Of a DNA stretch of 64,000 nt, positions 16,835 through 25,487 are shown one piece after another. The stretch spans positions 4,152,501 through 4,216,500 of the forward strand of contig NZ_CP012830.1 of the NCBI RefSeq assembly GCF_001307155.1, read 5' to 3'. Both the position numbers and the translations under genes were made by a program. Position 1 is the first letter of the stretch, and the number at the start of each line of letters is the position of its first letter. The notes beneath the pieces are model-generated. The model worked only from the letters and a program-made list of their open reading frames with translations, was not told the DNA's origin and ran no database searches. This DNA comes from Pseudomonas fluorescens. Its GTDB lineage: Bacteria > Pseudomonadota > Gammaproteobacteria > Pseudomonadales > Pseudomonadaceae.

Positions 16835-17068
16835 GGTGTGACCCTAGGCCTGCGGCCGGAAAGCATACCAGAGCTGTAGATTTATAATAAAAACGAAGAA
16901 CTACAAAGAGTTAAAGCTGTCTTTTGATGCCGGAAGAGAGCTTCGACGAGCCAGATGGCCGTCGCGGCTGCGCTCTTTCGCACTCTGCCAGCGCTCCAGG
17001 CGCTCTGTTTCTGTCGACCCACGGCTCGAAATATCGAGACGTTGGACAGTATTCTTTCCGGAGAACGG

Positions 17069-18490
17069 ATGACACGACTCCAGGTTTTGCTAGTGCTGTG
17101 CTTGTCGATGCTGCTGCCGATGCCGGCCGTTGCGCGGTTGGCGGGTCCCTTGGAAGCCGTTCAGTCGGGCAAGGTCCGCGATCTGGCGGAAATCCGCGGC
17201 AGCCGCGTGCTGCGGGTGCTGGTCAATCAGAGCCGGAACAGTTCCGGCGAGGTTCAGGGCCAGACCATCGGCGTTGAATACCATCGCCTGCGAGCCTTCG
17301 AACAGTACCTCAATGGCCATGCCCGTGACGGCCAGGAAATCTCCCTCAAGATCATCCCCAAAGCCAAGGATCAATTGCTCGGCGCGTTACAGCGCGGCGA
17401 GGGTGACCTGGTAGCGCCGGGGGAGTTGCTCGATGCGCAGTCCGCACACGCGGTCAGTACCAGCGAGCCGATAGGTGCAAACGTGCCATTGCTGCTGGTG
17501 GGGATCAAGGGCGAGCGCCGCTATACCCGGCTTGAACAACTTTCCGGTAAAACCCTGGCGCTGCCCGCCGGTAGCACGGCCGGTGAGGCAATCAACCAGA
17601 TCAATCAGAAGCTGGCGCTGCACAAACTGCCACCGGTCAAGGTCGAATGGGTCGACCCGAGCCTGGCGGTCGAAGACGTGCTGGAAATGGTGCAGGGCGG
17701 GATTTTCCACCTGACCATCGTCGAGCAACCGATTGCCGAGCGCTGGGGCAAGATCCTGCCCAAGCTGCGTTTCGATCGGCAGGTGGTCATCAGCGAGCCG
17801 GGCAAGGAGTACTGGTTCGTCCGTCGTGACGCATCGATGTTGCGAGCGAGCATCGATCGCTTCCTGCAAACCTATAAAACCCCGTCCGATGAGGATGTGG
17901 CTTTCCTGCGTATTTACCGACGCCTGTATCAGGTTCACTACCCGCTGGATCGCGCTGACCGTCAACGTCTTGAGAAGCTGCGCCCGGTCTTGCAAAAGCA
18001 CGCCCGAGAACAGGGTATGGACTGGTTGAACCTGGCGGCGCTGGCGTTCAAGGAATCGGCGCTGGAGCCAAGCGCCCGCAGCGGCAGTGGCCCGACCGGG
18101 TTGATGCAAATTACCCCGTCGGCGGCGCAGCGGGTCGGGGTCAATAACATTCAGTCCGTGGACAACAATGTGCAGGCCGGGGCCAAGTACCTGGCGCTGA
18201 TCCGTCGCAAGTTTTTCGCCAGCCCCAAGCTCAATGAGCGTGAGCGCATGGCTTTCGTTCTGGCGGCCTACAACCTTGGGCCGGAACGTGTTCAAGGGAT
18301 GCGTGCCGAGGCCAGGCGCCGGGGCTTGAACCCCAATCAGTGGTTTTTCCAGGTCGAGCGCATTGCTATGGAGCAGGTGGGAATGGGTCCTGTCAGCTAT
18401 GTTAATAGTGTGAATAAATACTTTTTGGCATATGACCGAGAGCGGGAGTCATTGGAGCCTCAAGGTCAGAAAGTTGCCTCACGTAAATGA
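17069..18490 (+). CDS. mltF: MltF-type membrane-bound lytic transglycosylase
   Basis: The 473-residue protein has a signal segment (about 6-22), a periplasmic solute-binding-like regulatory domain (about 45-270) and a C-terminal SLT domain. The catalytic glutamate lies in FKESALEPSA, with the family motifs GLMQITPSAA and AAYNLGPERV. It cleaves peptidoglycan glycan strands to 1,6-anhydro products. In MltF the N-terminal domain acts as a muropeptide sensor. The start at ATG 17069 is preceded by CCGGAGAA. A longer frame from 16955 is not supported. Compared with MltF it may be the second pseudomonad paralogue (MltF2). Confidence 0.87.
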   Translation: MTRLQVLLVLCLSMLLPMPAVARLAGPLEAVQSGKVRDLAEIRGSRVLRVLVNQSRNSSGEVQGQTIGVEYHRLRAFEQYLNGHARDGQEISLKIIPKAKDQLLGALQRGEGDLVAPGELLDAQSAHAVSTSEPIGANVPLLLVGIKGERRYTRLEQLSGKTLALPAGSTAGEAINQINQKLALHKLPPVKVEWVDPSLAVEDVLEMVQGGIFHLTIVEQPIAERWGKILPKLRFDRQVVISEPGKEYWFVRRDASMLRASIDRFLQTYKTPSDEDVAFLRIYRRLYQVHYPLDRADRQRLEKLRPVLQKHAREQGMDWLNLAALAFKESALEPSARSGSGPTGLMQITPSAAQRVGVNNIQSVDNNVQAGAKYLALIRRKFFASPKLNERERMAFVLAAYNLGPERVQGMRAEARRRGLNPNQWFFQVERIAMEQVGMGPVSYVNSVNKYFLAYDRERESLEPQGQKVASRK

Positions 18491-18591
18491 TCGACTAAAC
18501 TGATTGTTATGGCGGGTTTTTTGCGCTTTTAACATTATGTTTACTGATTAATATAGCGGTCAACCAACACACTTACACTGGATGACATAGC

Positions 18592-19026
18592 ATGAGCACA
18601 CTGATCAATAAGGTACTGTCCACCCGCGCTGGCTACGGTCTGACCGTTCTGCGGATCTTCGTCGGCATCATCTTCGCGGCCCACGGCTCACAGAAGCTCT
18701 TCGGCATGTTCGGCGGTTATGGCATTGCCGGCACTGCGCAGTACATGGAAAGCGTCGGCCTGGCCCCGGGTCACCTGATGGCAATCCTGGCCGGTGGTAC
18801 CGAGTTCTTCGCCGGTCTGGCGCTGATCATTGGCCTGCTGGTACGCCCGGCTGCGCTGGGGCTGACCTTCCTCTCGCTGGTCGCGATTTTCTCGGTGCAC
18901 ATCGGCAACGGTCTGTTCCTGACCAACAACGGTTATGAATTTGCCCTGGCCTTGCTGGGCGGTAGCATCGCCGTGCTGATCGAAGGCGCAGGCAAGTTGT
19001 CGGCAGACCGTGCCATCAGCGGTTGA
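18592..19026 (+). CDS. DoxX family inner-membrane protein
   Basis: The 144-residue protein has four hydrophobic segments and the DoxX signature LRIFVGIIFAAHGSQKLFG near the N-terminus, then GTEFFAGLALIIGLLVRPAA. DoxX proteins are small quinone- or thiol-redox-linked membrane proteins, often tied to oxidative stress; the exact role is unknown. It is a single gene followed directly by a strong terminator. Confidence 0.88.
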   Translation: MSTLINKVLSTRAGYGLTVLRIFVGIIFAAHGSQKLFGMFGGYGIAGTAQYMESVGLAPGHLMAILAGGTEFFAGLALIIGLLVRPAALGLTFLSLVAIFSVHIGNGLFLTNNGYEFALALLGGSIAVLIEGAGKLSADRAISG

Positions 19027-19042
19027 GCGCTCTGACTCAACG

Positions 19043-19074
19043 AAAAGACCCGCCTTGTGCGGGTCTTTTTTTTT
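19043..19074 (+). terminator. Rho-independent terminator of the doxX gene
   Basis: AAGACCCGC (19045-19053), a five-base loop and GCGGGTCTT (19059-19067) are followed by an uninterrupted T-run to 19074. This is a textbook intrinsic terminator 16 bases after the stop codon. Confidence 0.93.
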
Positions 19075-19088
19075 GTTGCGCGAGATTC

Positions 19089-19118
19089 TTGACACTGTCC
19101 TGTCGGCTTCTCTAGGAT
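19089..19118 (+). promoter_or_regulatory. Candidate sigma-70 promoter
   Basis: A perfect -35 box TTGACA (19089-19094) and a -10-like TAGGAT (19113-19118) are separated by 18 bases. It is immediately downstream of the doxX terminator, so it would start a new transcript running into the 29-codon frame and the next gene. Confidence 0.5.
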
Positions 19119-19125
19119 GCTTGCC

Positions 19126-19215
19126 ATGCGCCGATTTAAACAGCTACTTGCGGGGCGCCAGGTAACTCATCCAGTTGCCGATAGAAGCTTGAAACAGGCT
19201 TCGAAATACCGCTAA
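19126..19215 (+). CDS. Possible 29-residue peptide gene
   Basis: An ATG frame at 19126 encodes a basic peptide beginning MRRFKQLLAGRQVTHPV and ending QASKYR. AGGAT lies 7 bases upstream, though the same bases could be the -10 box of the candidate promoter, giving a nearly leaderless message. The peptide is rich in Arg, Lys and Gln, has no hydrophobic segment, and ends 62 bases before the next gene. I do not recognise it. It may be a real small protein, a regulatory leader, or part of a small RNA. Confidence 0.4.
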   Translation: MRRFKQLLAGRQVTHPVADRSLKQASKYR

Positions 19216-19277
19216 AGCGCTGGTTCGGTGTTGCCTCTCACCTGCCATGCAGACTTTTGAGGCCGAGACACGACACG

Positions 19278-19586
19278 ATGAATGCACTACGCCCCCCAGT
19301 ACGTCCTGCGCCGATTACGGCACACCCGACCCAGCGCAATCCAAAAATCCTCCTTGGCGGTAATCATCAGCCGACCCTGTTGCGTTATCTCGATGGCTGG
19401 CCACGTCGTACTGGCGGCCCTGCAGCGTTCCTGATCCAGTTTGTCGAAGACGGCGAATCGCTGGCGCGCTTTGCCAGCGATAGCTTCGATCTGGCGGTGA
19501 TCCAGTCACCCAGCGCCGAAGACGCGCCCGAAGTGATCAGGCAACTGACGCGTGTTGCGCGCCAAGGGTTGATTACCCGTCGCTGA
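19278..19586 (+). CDS. Conserved hypothetical protein, 102 residues
   Basis: The ATG at 19278 gives MNALRPPVRP... with a proline-rich N-terminus, then KILLGGNHQPTLLRYLDGW and FDLAVIQSPSAEDAPEVIRQLTRVARQGLI. The last stretch resembles a beta-alpha unit of a Rossmann or SAM-methyltransferase-like fold, but the protein is too short to be a complete enzyme. There is no signal peptide. I cannot assign a function. It converges with greB, with 14 bases between stops. Confidence 0.6.
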   Translation: MNALRPPVRPAPITAHPTQRNPKILLGGNHQPTLLRYLDGWPRRTGGPAAFLIQFVEDGESLARFASDSFDLAVIQSPSAEDAPEVIRQLTRVARQGLITRR

Positions 19587-19600
19587 GGTCTTGCCGAGAT

Positions 19601-20098
19601 TCAGGGATAGTCGATTGCGACGATATACACGAACTGCTCGCCAGTAGGCGTCTGAACCTGGACTTCGGCATCCAGCGCTTTGCCGATCAAGGCCCGCGCC
19701 AGTGGTGAGTCGATGCTGATCAAGCCTAGTTTGAGATCAAGCTCATCCGGGCCGACGATGCGATAGCGCGACTCTTTGCCGTGTTCATCCTCGATGGTCA
19801 CCCAGGCCCCAAAGTAGACCTTGTTGGGATCACTGGGTTTTTCGCTGACAACCTTGAGCGCTTCCAGCCGCTTGGTGAGAAACCGCACGCGGCTGTCGAT
19901 CTCGCGCAGCATCTTTTTGCCGTAGGTGTACTCGGCGTTTTCAGAGCGGTCGCCCTGCGCAGCAGCCTCGCTGACCGATTGGGTCACCTGGGGGCGGCGT
20001 ACATGCCAGAGCTCATGGAACTCGGCACGCATCCGCGCTTCGCCCTCAGGCGTGATGAGGGCGGTGCCGGCGGTGCGAGGAGGGCGATAGCGGCTCAT
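19601..20098 (-). CDS. greB: Transcription elongation factor GreB
   Basis: GreB inserts its coiled coil into the RNA polymerase secondary channel and stimulates cleavage of backtracked RNA. The 165-residue protein has the N-terminal coiled coil with the acidic tip region (QGDRSENAEYTYGKK) and the C-terminal FKBP-like domain (YRIVGPDELDLK...SPLARALIGK). Its SPLARALIGK stretch and length fit GreB rather than GreA. A second, more distant Gre-like gene is at 32333-32815. Confidence 0.93.
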   Translation of the reverse strand: MSRYRPPRTAGTALITPEGEARMRAEFHELWHVRRPQVTQSVSEAAAQGDRSENAEYTYGKKMLREIDSRVRFLTKRLEALKVVSEKPSDPNKVYFGAWVTIEDEHGKESRYRIVGPDELDLKLGLISIDSPLARALIGKALDAEVQVQTPTGEQFVYIVAIDYP

Positions 20099-20132
20099 TG
20101 CGGTTTCTTTTGGTCAGGAGGCATCAAGTTTA

Positions 20133-22637
20133 TCAACCCTCGCGCAAGACTGTCAGGGGGCTGGCATTCAGCGCCCGACGAGTGCCGAACACGCCCGCAC
20201 CGCCGATCAGCAATGCCCCAATCACCGGCAACCACAGCAGCCACGGATGCGGATGCCAGGCCAGATCGAACGCATAGCGGTAAAGCACCAGGCTCACCAG
20301 TTCCGAGCCCAGCGCCGCGAGCAAACCGCTGACGGCTCCGAGCAAACCGAACTCGATACGCCGCGCCTTGACCAGCAACTGCCGTTCGGCACCCAGCGCA
20401 CGTAGCAATGCACCTTGGCGAATGCGCTCGTCGAGTGTCGCCTGCAAGCCGGAAAACAGCACTGCCATGCCGGCCGCGAGCACGAACAACAACACGTACT
20501 CGACCGCCAGCGTGACTTGCTCAAGGATGCTGCGCAGCTGCGCCAGCAAGGCTTCGACCTGCAGAATGGTCACCGCCGGGAACGCTCGCGCAAGATCGAT
20601 GATCTGTTGGTCATGACCGGCCGCCAGGTAAAAACTGGTCAGGTAAGTAGCCGGCAGGTCTTTCAAGGTGCCGGGCTGGAAGATCATGAAGAAGTTCGGC
20701 TGGAAGTTGTCCCAGTTGATCTTGCGCAAGCTGGTGACCTGCACCTCGCGGTTGACCCCGCCGATGCTGAAAACCAGATGATCGCCGAGCTTGAGCTTCA
20801 GGCTCTCGGCCACTTTGCCTTCCACCGAAACACCGGGTACATCGCCTGTCGGCTGCGTAGACCACCAGCTACCAGCCGTGATGCTGTTGCCGGCGGGCAG
20901 GTCGGCAGCCCAGGTCAGGCTCAGATCGCGCTGGATGGCCCGATCACCTTCGGTGTCCTTGCTGACGATGCCTTGCACCGGTTCGCCGTTGATGCTGATC
21001 AGCCGTCCCGGCACCACCGGGTACAGTGGCGCCGATTGCGCGGAGAGTTCGATCAGCCGATCGGTGAAGGCCTGTTTGTCGGCGGGCAAAATATTCAGTG
21101 CGAAGTAGTTTGGGGCGTTTTTTGGCAACTGGTTTTGCCAGGTATCCAGCAATTCACCGCGCAGCAGGGCGATCAGCGCCATCGACAATAGAATCAAGCC
21201 GAAGGCCAGCGATTGTCCCGCCGCCGCCAATGGGTGACGCAGCAATTGGCCCAGACCCAGCCGCCACGGCAAGGATGCACGGGCCAACAGGCGCCGCAGG
21301 CTGTTGAGTACCAGCAGCAACAGGCCGCCGAGGACCAGTGCGGCGATGACACCGCCACCGAGCAGGGCGAAGGTCAGCAGCAGGTCCAGGCTCAAGCGCC
21401 ACATGATCAGGCCCAAGGCTGCCAGTGCGGTGCCGTAAACCATCCAGGTGCTGGAAGGGATTGGCAGTATGTCGCGGCGCAGTACCCGCAGCGGTGGTAC
21501 GCGACCCAGTGCTGCCAGTGGCGGCAGGGCGAATCCGGCGAGAGCGACCAGTCCGGTGCCGATCCCGGCGATGGCCGGTAGCAGCCCGCCCGGCGGTACA
21601 TCGCTGGGCAGCAATTCACCCAGCAAGGCGAACAACCCCAACTGCGCAAGCCAGCCGAGGAGGGCGCCGCTGAGGCTGGCCAGCAGGCCGAGTACAGTCA
21701 GTTGTACGCTGAACAGCAGCAGGGTTTCCCGACGCGATAAACCCAGGCAGCGCAGCAGCGCGCTGGCGTCGAAGCGGCGGGTGGCGAATCGGGTCGCCGA
21801 GAGCGCCACGGCAACGCCGGACAACAGCACGGCGACCAGGCTGGCCATGTTCAAGTAACGTTCGGCTTTGCCCAGCGCACCGCCGATTTGCCGGTTGCCG
21901 TCGCGGGCGTCCTGCAGGCGCTGGTTGGCGGCCAGCCCCGGTTTGATCAGCTCTCGATAGGTTTCCAGGGCCGGTGCCGTGCCGCGCCAGAGTTCGTGGT
22001 AACTGACCCGGCTGCCGGGCTGGACCACACCGGTGGCCGCCAGGTCGGCGAGATTGATCATCACCCGGGGCGTGAGGCTGTAGAAATTGCCGGCACGGTC
22101 CGGCTCATAGGTCAGCACACGAGTCAGGTGCAGGGTTTTCATGCCGACGTCGATGGTGTCACCGACCTTCAGATTCAGTGCCGTCAGCAGGCGCGCTTCG
22201 GCCCAGGCTTCGCCCGGTTTCGGACTTCCACCGGCCTCTTCGGGAGCGAACGGCGCGGGCGCGCTTTTCAGCTGGCCGCGTAATGGATAGACCCCGTCGA
22301 CCGCTTTGATGCTCGACAGCTGAATGCCGTTGTCGGTGGCGATGACGCTGGAAAACTCCACCACTTGGGCGTGTTGCAGCCCCAGCTCCTTGCCGGATTG
22401 AATTTGTTCCGGGCGCGCGGGTGAGCTGCCTTCCAGCAGCATATCCGCCCCCAGAAACTCGGTGGCGCGCAGCAGCATGGCGCCGTTCAGGCGGGCACCG
22501 AAATAGCCGATGGCGGTACTCGCCGCCACGGCGACCAACAGGGCGAAGAACAACACCCGCAGTTCTCCGGCGCGGGCATCGCGCAGCAATTGGCGAATGG
22601 CGAGACTGAACAGGCGCAACAGCGGCAAACGTGCCAT
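20133..22637 (-). CDS. ABC transporter permease (FtsX/MacB type, YbbP-like)
   Basis: The 834-residue protein has an N-terminal membrane segment, a large periplasmic domain, and two FtsX-like blocks of membrane segments (about 260-430 and 700-830), as in YbbP-type permeases. Its ATG (22635-22637) overlaps the stop of the ATPase gene (TGA 22637-22639), so the pair is translationally coupled. With the ATPase it forms a putative export or lipoprotein/lipid-handling ABC complex of unknown substrate. The adjacency to tesA matches E. coli ybbAP-tesA. Confidence 0.9.
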   Translation of the reverse strand: MARLPLLRLFSLAIRQLLRDARAGELRVLFFALLVAVAASTAIGYFGARLNGAMLLRATEFLGADMLLEGSSPARPEQIQSGKELGLQHAQVVEFSSVIATDNGIQLSSIKAVDGVYPLRGQLKSAPAPFAPEEAGGSPKPGEAWAEARLLTALNLKVGDTIDVGMKTLHLTRVLTYEPDRAGNFYSLTPRVMINLADLAATGVVQPGSRVSYHELWRGTAPALETYRELIKPGLAANQRLQDARDGNRQIGGALGKAERYLNMASLVAVLLSGVAVALSATRFATRRFDASALLRCLGLSRRETLLLFSVQLTVLGLLASLSGALLGWLAQLGLFALLGELLPSDVPPGGLLPAIAGIGTGLVALAGFALPPLAALGRVPPLRVLRRDILPIPSSTWMVYGTALAALGLIMWRLSLDLLLTFALLGGGVIAALVLGGLLLLVLNSLRRLLARASLPWRLGLGQLLRHPLAAAGQSLAFGLILLSMALIALLRGELLDTWQNQLPKNAPNYFALNILPADKQAFTDRLIELSAQSAPLYPVVPGRLISINGEPVQGIVSKDTEGDRAIQRDLSLTWAADLPAGNSITAGSWWSTQPTGDVPGVSVEGKVAESLKLKLGDHLVFSIGGVNREVQVTSLRKINWDNFQPNFFMIFQPGTLKDLPATYLTSFYLAAGHDQQIIDLARAFPAVTILQVEALLAQLRSILEQVTLAVEYVLLFVLAAGMAVLFSGLQATLDERIRQGALLRALGAERQLLVKARRIEFGLLGAVSGLLAALGSELVSLVLYRYAFDLAWHPHPWLLWLPVIGALLIGGAGVFGTRRALNASPLTVLREG

Positions 22638-23323
22638 CAAGGCTCCAGAGGGGCGACGACCAATAGGCCGGCTTCAAGGCGGATCAGACGGTGGCAACGG
22701 TGTGCCAGGCGTTCGTCGTGGGTCACCAGGACCAGCGTCGTGCCGCTTTCTTTATTGAGTTCAAAGAGCAGGTCGCTGATGTGCTCGCCAGTATGCGTGT
22801 CGAGGTTGCCGGTAGGTTCGTCGGCAAACAGCACGTCGGGTTCGGCGGCAAATGCCCGGGCGATCGCCACGCGCTGTTGTTCGCCACCGGAAAGCTGGCG
22901 CGGCGAATGGCTCAGGCGTTGGCCCAGGCCAACGCGGCGCAGCAGTTCGGTGGCGCGTTCGCGGGCGTCTTTGCGGCCGTCCAGCTCGAGCGGCAACATG
23001 ACGTTTTCCAGGGCGTTGAGGCTGTCGAGCAACTGGAACGACTGGAACACGAAGCCGACATGCTCGGCGCGTATCCGCGCGCGCTGGTCTTCATCCAGAT
23101 TGCTCAGGGCTTGCCCGGCAAGGGTGACTTCGCCGCTGCTGGGCAGGTCGAGACCCGCCAGCAAACCCAGCAGGGTGGATTTGCCGGAGCCGGAACTGCC
23201 GACGATGGCCAAACTGTCGCCCTTGTTCAGTTCCAGGCTGAGTTCGTGCAGGATGGTCAGTTCACCTTCCGCGCTGGGAACCACTTTGCTAAGGTTCCGC
23301 GCAGTGAGAATGCTTGCGCCCAT
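22637..23323 (-). CDS. ABC transporter ATP-binding protein (YbbA-like)
   Basis: The 228-residue ATPase has Walker A GSSGSGKST, the Q-loop FVFQSFQLLDSL, signature LSGGEQQR, Walker B VLFADEPTGNLD and the H-loop VLVTHD, all of the LolD/MacB/YbbA subgroup. The TGNLD sequence is characteristic. A much longer open frame extends upstream through the divergent tesA gene and is rejected; the ATG at 23321-23323 begins GASILTARNLSKVV at the right place for the family. Only 10 bases separate its start from that of tesA. Confidence 0.93.
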   Translation of the reverse strand: MGASILTARNLSKVVPSAEGELTILHELSLELNKGDSLAIVGSSGSGKSTLLGLLAGLDLPSSGEVTLAGQALSNLDEDQRARIRAEHVGFVFQSFQLLDSLNALENVMLPLELDGRKDARERATELLRRVGLGQRLSHSPRQLSGGEQQRVAIARAFAAEPDVLFADEPTGNLDTHTGEHISDLLFELNKESGTTLVLVTHDERLAHRCHRLIRLEAGLLVVAPLEP

Positions 23324-23333
23324 GGAGAGTCCG

Positions 23334-23939
23334 ATGCGTGTGTGGTTTTTGAGTGCTGGCCTGGCCTTGATGTGCATGGCCCAGAACGCAGCGGCGGGTA
23401 CAGTCCTGATCGTTGGCGATAGTATCAGCGCAGCTTTCGGCCTGGATACCCGGCAAGGCTGGGTGTCGTTGCTCGAGCAGCGGCTCAAGCACGAAGGTTT
23501 CACCGAGACGGTGGTCAATGCGTCCATCAGTGGCGACACCAGTGCCGGCGGCCAGGCACGCCTGCCGGCGTTGCTTGTGGAGCATAAGCCTGAGGTGGTG
23601 ATTCTCGAGTTGGGGGGCAACGACGGGCTGCGCGGATTGCTGCCAACGCAATTGCAACAAAATCTTGCGTCGATGATCGACAACGCCAGGGCCAGCGGTG
23701 CCAGGGTGCTGCTGCTGGGTATGCAATTGCCACCCAATTATGGGGTGCGCTACACCGAGGCGTTCGCGAAGGTCTACAGCGATCTGGCCGAGGAGAAAAA
23801 AGTCCCGCTGGTGCCGTTTTTTCTTCAGGGAATCGGCGGGAATCCCGAGCTGATGCAGGCCGATGGCATTCATCCGGCGGTCGCGGCGCAGGGCAAGTTG
23901 CTGGAAAATGTCTGGCCTACGCTAAAACCGCTGTTATGA
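23334..23939 (+). CDS. tesA: Multifunctional acyl-CoA thioesterase I / lysophospholipase TesA
   Basis: TesA is a periplasmic SGNH hydrolase. The 201-residue protein has a signal peptide (MRVWFLSAGLALMCMAQNAAAG), block I GDSIS with the nucleophile serine, block III GGND, and block V DGIHP with Asp and His. The GGAGAG ribosome site (23324-23329) overlaps the first bases of the divergent ATPase leader. The ybbAP-tesA arrangement matches E. coli and other proteobacteria. Confidence 0.94.
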   Translation: MRVWFLSAGLALMCMAQNAAAGTVLIVGDSISAAFGLDTRQGWVSLLEQRLKHEGFTETVVNASISGDTSAGGQARLPALLVEHKPEVVILELGGNDGLRGLLPTQLQQNLASMIDNARASGARVLLLGMQLPPNYGVRYTEAFAKVYSDLAEEKKVPLVPFFLQGIGGNPELMQADGIHPAVAAQGKLLENVWPTLKPLL

Positions 23940-23997
23940 CGCTTTTCTAGCGGCAGTCTTTCGGCTAATGTGGCGCCCCCCTGATTTGGAGCCCCCG

Positions 23998-24291
23998 ATG
24001 CCGCGTCCTGCCTGGTCCCTGTTTGCCTACCAACTGATCGAGCCTGACGAACAGCTGGATCTGTTCGCCTGCCAGGAAGTCCGGGTGCATCTGGTGACGC
24101 GTCAACTGGAGTTGGGTGGCTCGGCCGACCGTACCCTGTGCGGCACTTTGCTGCCGGCACAACCGCGCTGGTCGAGCGTCGACCGGACGGTGTTTCAGGA
24201 CCAGCGACTGTGCTCGCTATGCCGGGCGATCCTGGAATCGCAAAAGCGCGGCACATCGCCGATCTGGCCCGAGTTGCGCTTCGAGCTGTAA
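23998..24291 (+). CDS. Conserved hypothetical protein, 97 residues
   Basis: The protein starts MPRPAWSLFAYQLIEPDEQLDLF and contains four cysteines, including a C-terminal CSLC pair that could bind metal or form disulfides. It has no signal peptide or membrane segment. TTGGAG at 23986-23991 supports the start. I do not recognise the family. It lies between tesA and the L,D-transpeptidase gene, on the same strand. Confidence 0.65.
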   Translation: MPRPAWSLFAYQLIEPDEQLDLFACQEVRVHLVTRQLELGGSADRTLCGTLLPAQPRWSSVDRTVFQDQRLCSLCRAILESQKRGTSPIWPELRFEL

Positions 24292-24394
24292 AGCCCTCAA
24301 AGGGTAGTCCATCGACCCGGCTCCCCGAATTCGGGGGCTTCGGTGTACAATCTTGCCCCCATACCCTCTGTTGATCATACGAAGGATGTTCCGG

Positions 24395-25363
24395 ATGCTG
24401 CCGCGCTTTCCTGCCGTCACCCGCTACTTGTCTCTTGCCGCCTTGTGTGTAGCGGGTCCCGTTGCAGCATTGGAGCTGCCTTTACCGCCGCCGGGCGAAG
24501 ATATCGTCGGCCAGGTGCAAACGGTCAAAGCCAAGTACGAAGACACCTTTGCCGATCTGGGCACCACCTACGATCTGGGCTACCTGGAAATGGTCGCCGC
24601 CAACCCGGGCGTCGATCCGTGGTTGCCGGGTGCTGGTACCGAAGTCGTACTGCCAACACGCTTCATCCTGCCACCAGGCCCGCGTGAAGGCATCGTGATC
24701 AACCTGGCCGAGTATCGCCTCTACTACTACCCCAAAGGCCGGAACGTGGTGTACACCTTCCCGCTGGGTATTGGTCGTGAAGGCTGGGGCTCACCCATCG
24801 CCCACACCAGCATCACTGCCAAAACACCGAACCCGACCTGGACCCCTCCAGCCTCGATCAAGGCCGAACACGCCGCCGATGGCGATCCGCTGCCAAACGT
24901 CGTGCCGGCCGGCCCGGACAACCCGCTGGGGCCGTTCAAGTTCACGTTGGGCACACCGGGCTACCTGATTCACGGTTCGAACAAGAAGTTCGGTATCGGC
25001 ATGCGTACCAGCCATGGCTGCTTCCGCATGTTCAACAACAATGTGCTGGAAATGGCCGGCATGGTGCCGGTGGGAACGTCGGTGCGGATCCTCAACGACC
25101 CGTACAAGTTCGGCATGAGTGGCGGCAAGGTTTACCTGGAGGCGCATACGCCGCTGGACGACACTGGCAACCCGTCGGTGGTCGACAAGCACACCGCGGT
25201 GATCAACGCTTTGCTCAAGCGTGAAGACCTGGCCAAGAACCTGCGCATGAACTGGGATGTGGTGCGCGACGTGGTCGCCGCTGAAGATGGTATGCCGGTG
25301 GAAATCGCTGTACCGAATACCTCCGCGCCTGTGGCGTCGGCTGTACCGATCGATCTGCAGTAA
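24395..25363 (+). CDS. L,D-transpeptidase (YkuD domain, ErfK/YbiS type)
   Basis: The 322-residue protein has a signal peptide, a LysM-like region (about 40-90) and a YkuD catalytic domain with His193 (LIHGSNK) and the SHGC motif ending in the nucleophile Cys209. Enzymes of this group form 3-3 cross-links or attach the C-terminal lysine of Braun-type lipoprotein to peptidoglycan. The gene converges on oprI, which encodes the pseudomonad equivalent of that lipoprotein, so lipoprotein anchoring is a reasonable inference. GAAGGA (24381-24386) favours ATG 24395 over ATG 24386. Confidence 0.9.
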   Translation: MLPRFPAVTRYLSLAALCVAGPVAALELPLPPPGEDIVGQVQTVKAKYEDTFADLGTTYDLGYLEMVAANPGVDPWLPGAGTEVVLPTRFILPPGPREGIVINLAEYRLYYYPKGRNVVYTFPLGIGREGWGSPIAHTSITAKTPNPTWTPPASIKAEHAADGDPLPNVVPAGPDNPLGPFKFTLGTPGYLIHGSNKKFGIGMRTSHGCFRMFNNNVLEMAGMVPVGTSVRILNDPYKFGMSGGKVYLEAHTPLDDTGNPSVVDKHTAVINALLKREDLAKNLRMNWDVVRDVVAAEDGMPVEIAVPNTSAPVASAVPIDLQ

Positions 25364-25375
25364 GCGCTTCAAACG

Positions 25376-25410
25376 ACCCGCCGGGGCCTCACAGCGTCGG
25401 CGGGTTTTTT
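25376..25410 (+). terminator. Rho-independent terminator of the L,D-transpeptidase gene
   Basis: ACCCGCCG (25376-25383) and CGGCGGGT (25398-25405) form an 8-bp stem closed by a 14-base loop and followed by a six-T run. Confidence 0.88.
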
Positions 25411-25434
25411 ATTGCCCTCGGCAAAATCGGGGCA

Positions 25435-25467
25435 ATAAAAAAGCCGACCCAAAAAATGGATCGGCTT
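25435..25467 (-). terminator. Rho-independent terminator of oprI
   Basis: Read on the minus strand, AAGCCGATCC and GGTCGGCTT form a stem that runs into a six-T stretch. It lies 20 bases after the oprI stop codon, as expected for a very abundant mRNA. Confidence 0.9.
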
Positions 25468-25487
25468 GATAACAGTCCCGAGGACTA

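Noticed and set aside
19126..19215. Identity of the 29-codon region as the small RNA PhrS.
   Set aside because: PhrS also encodes a short peptide, but I could not match sequence or gene neighbours with certainty and no terminator is visible, so no name was given.
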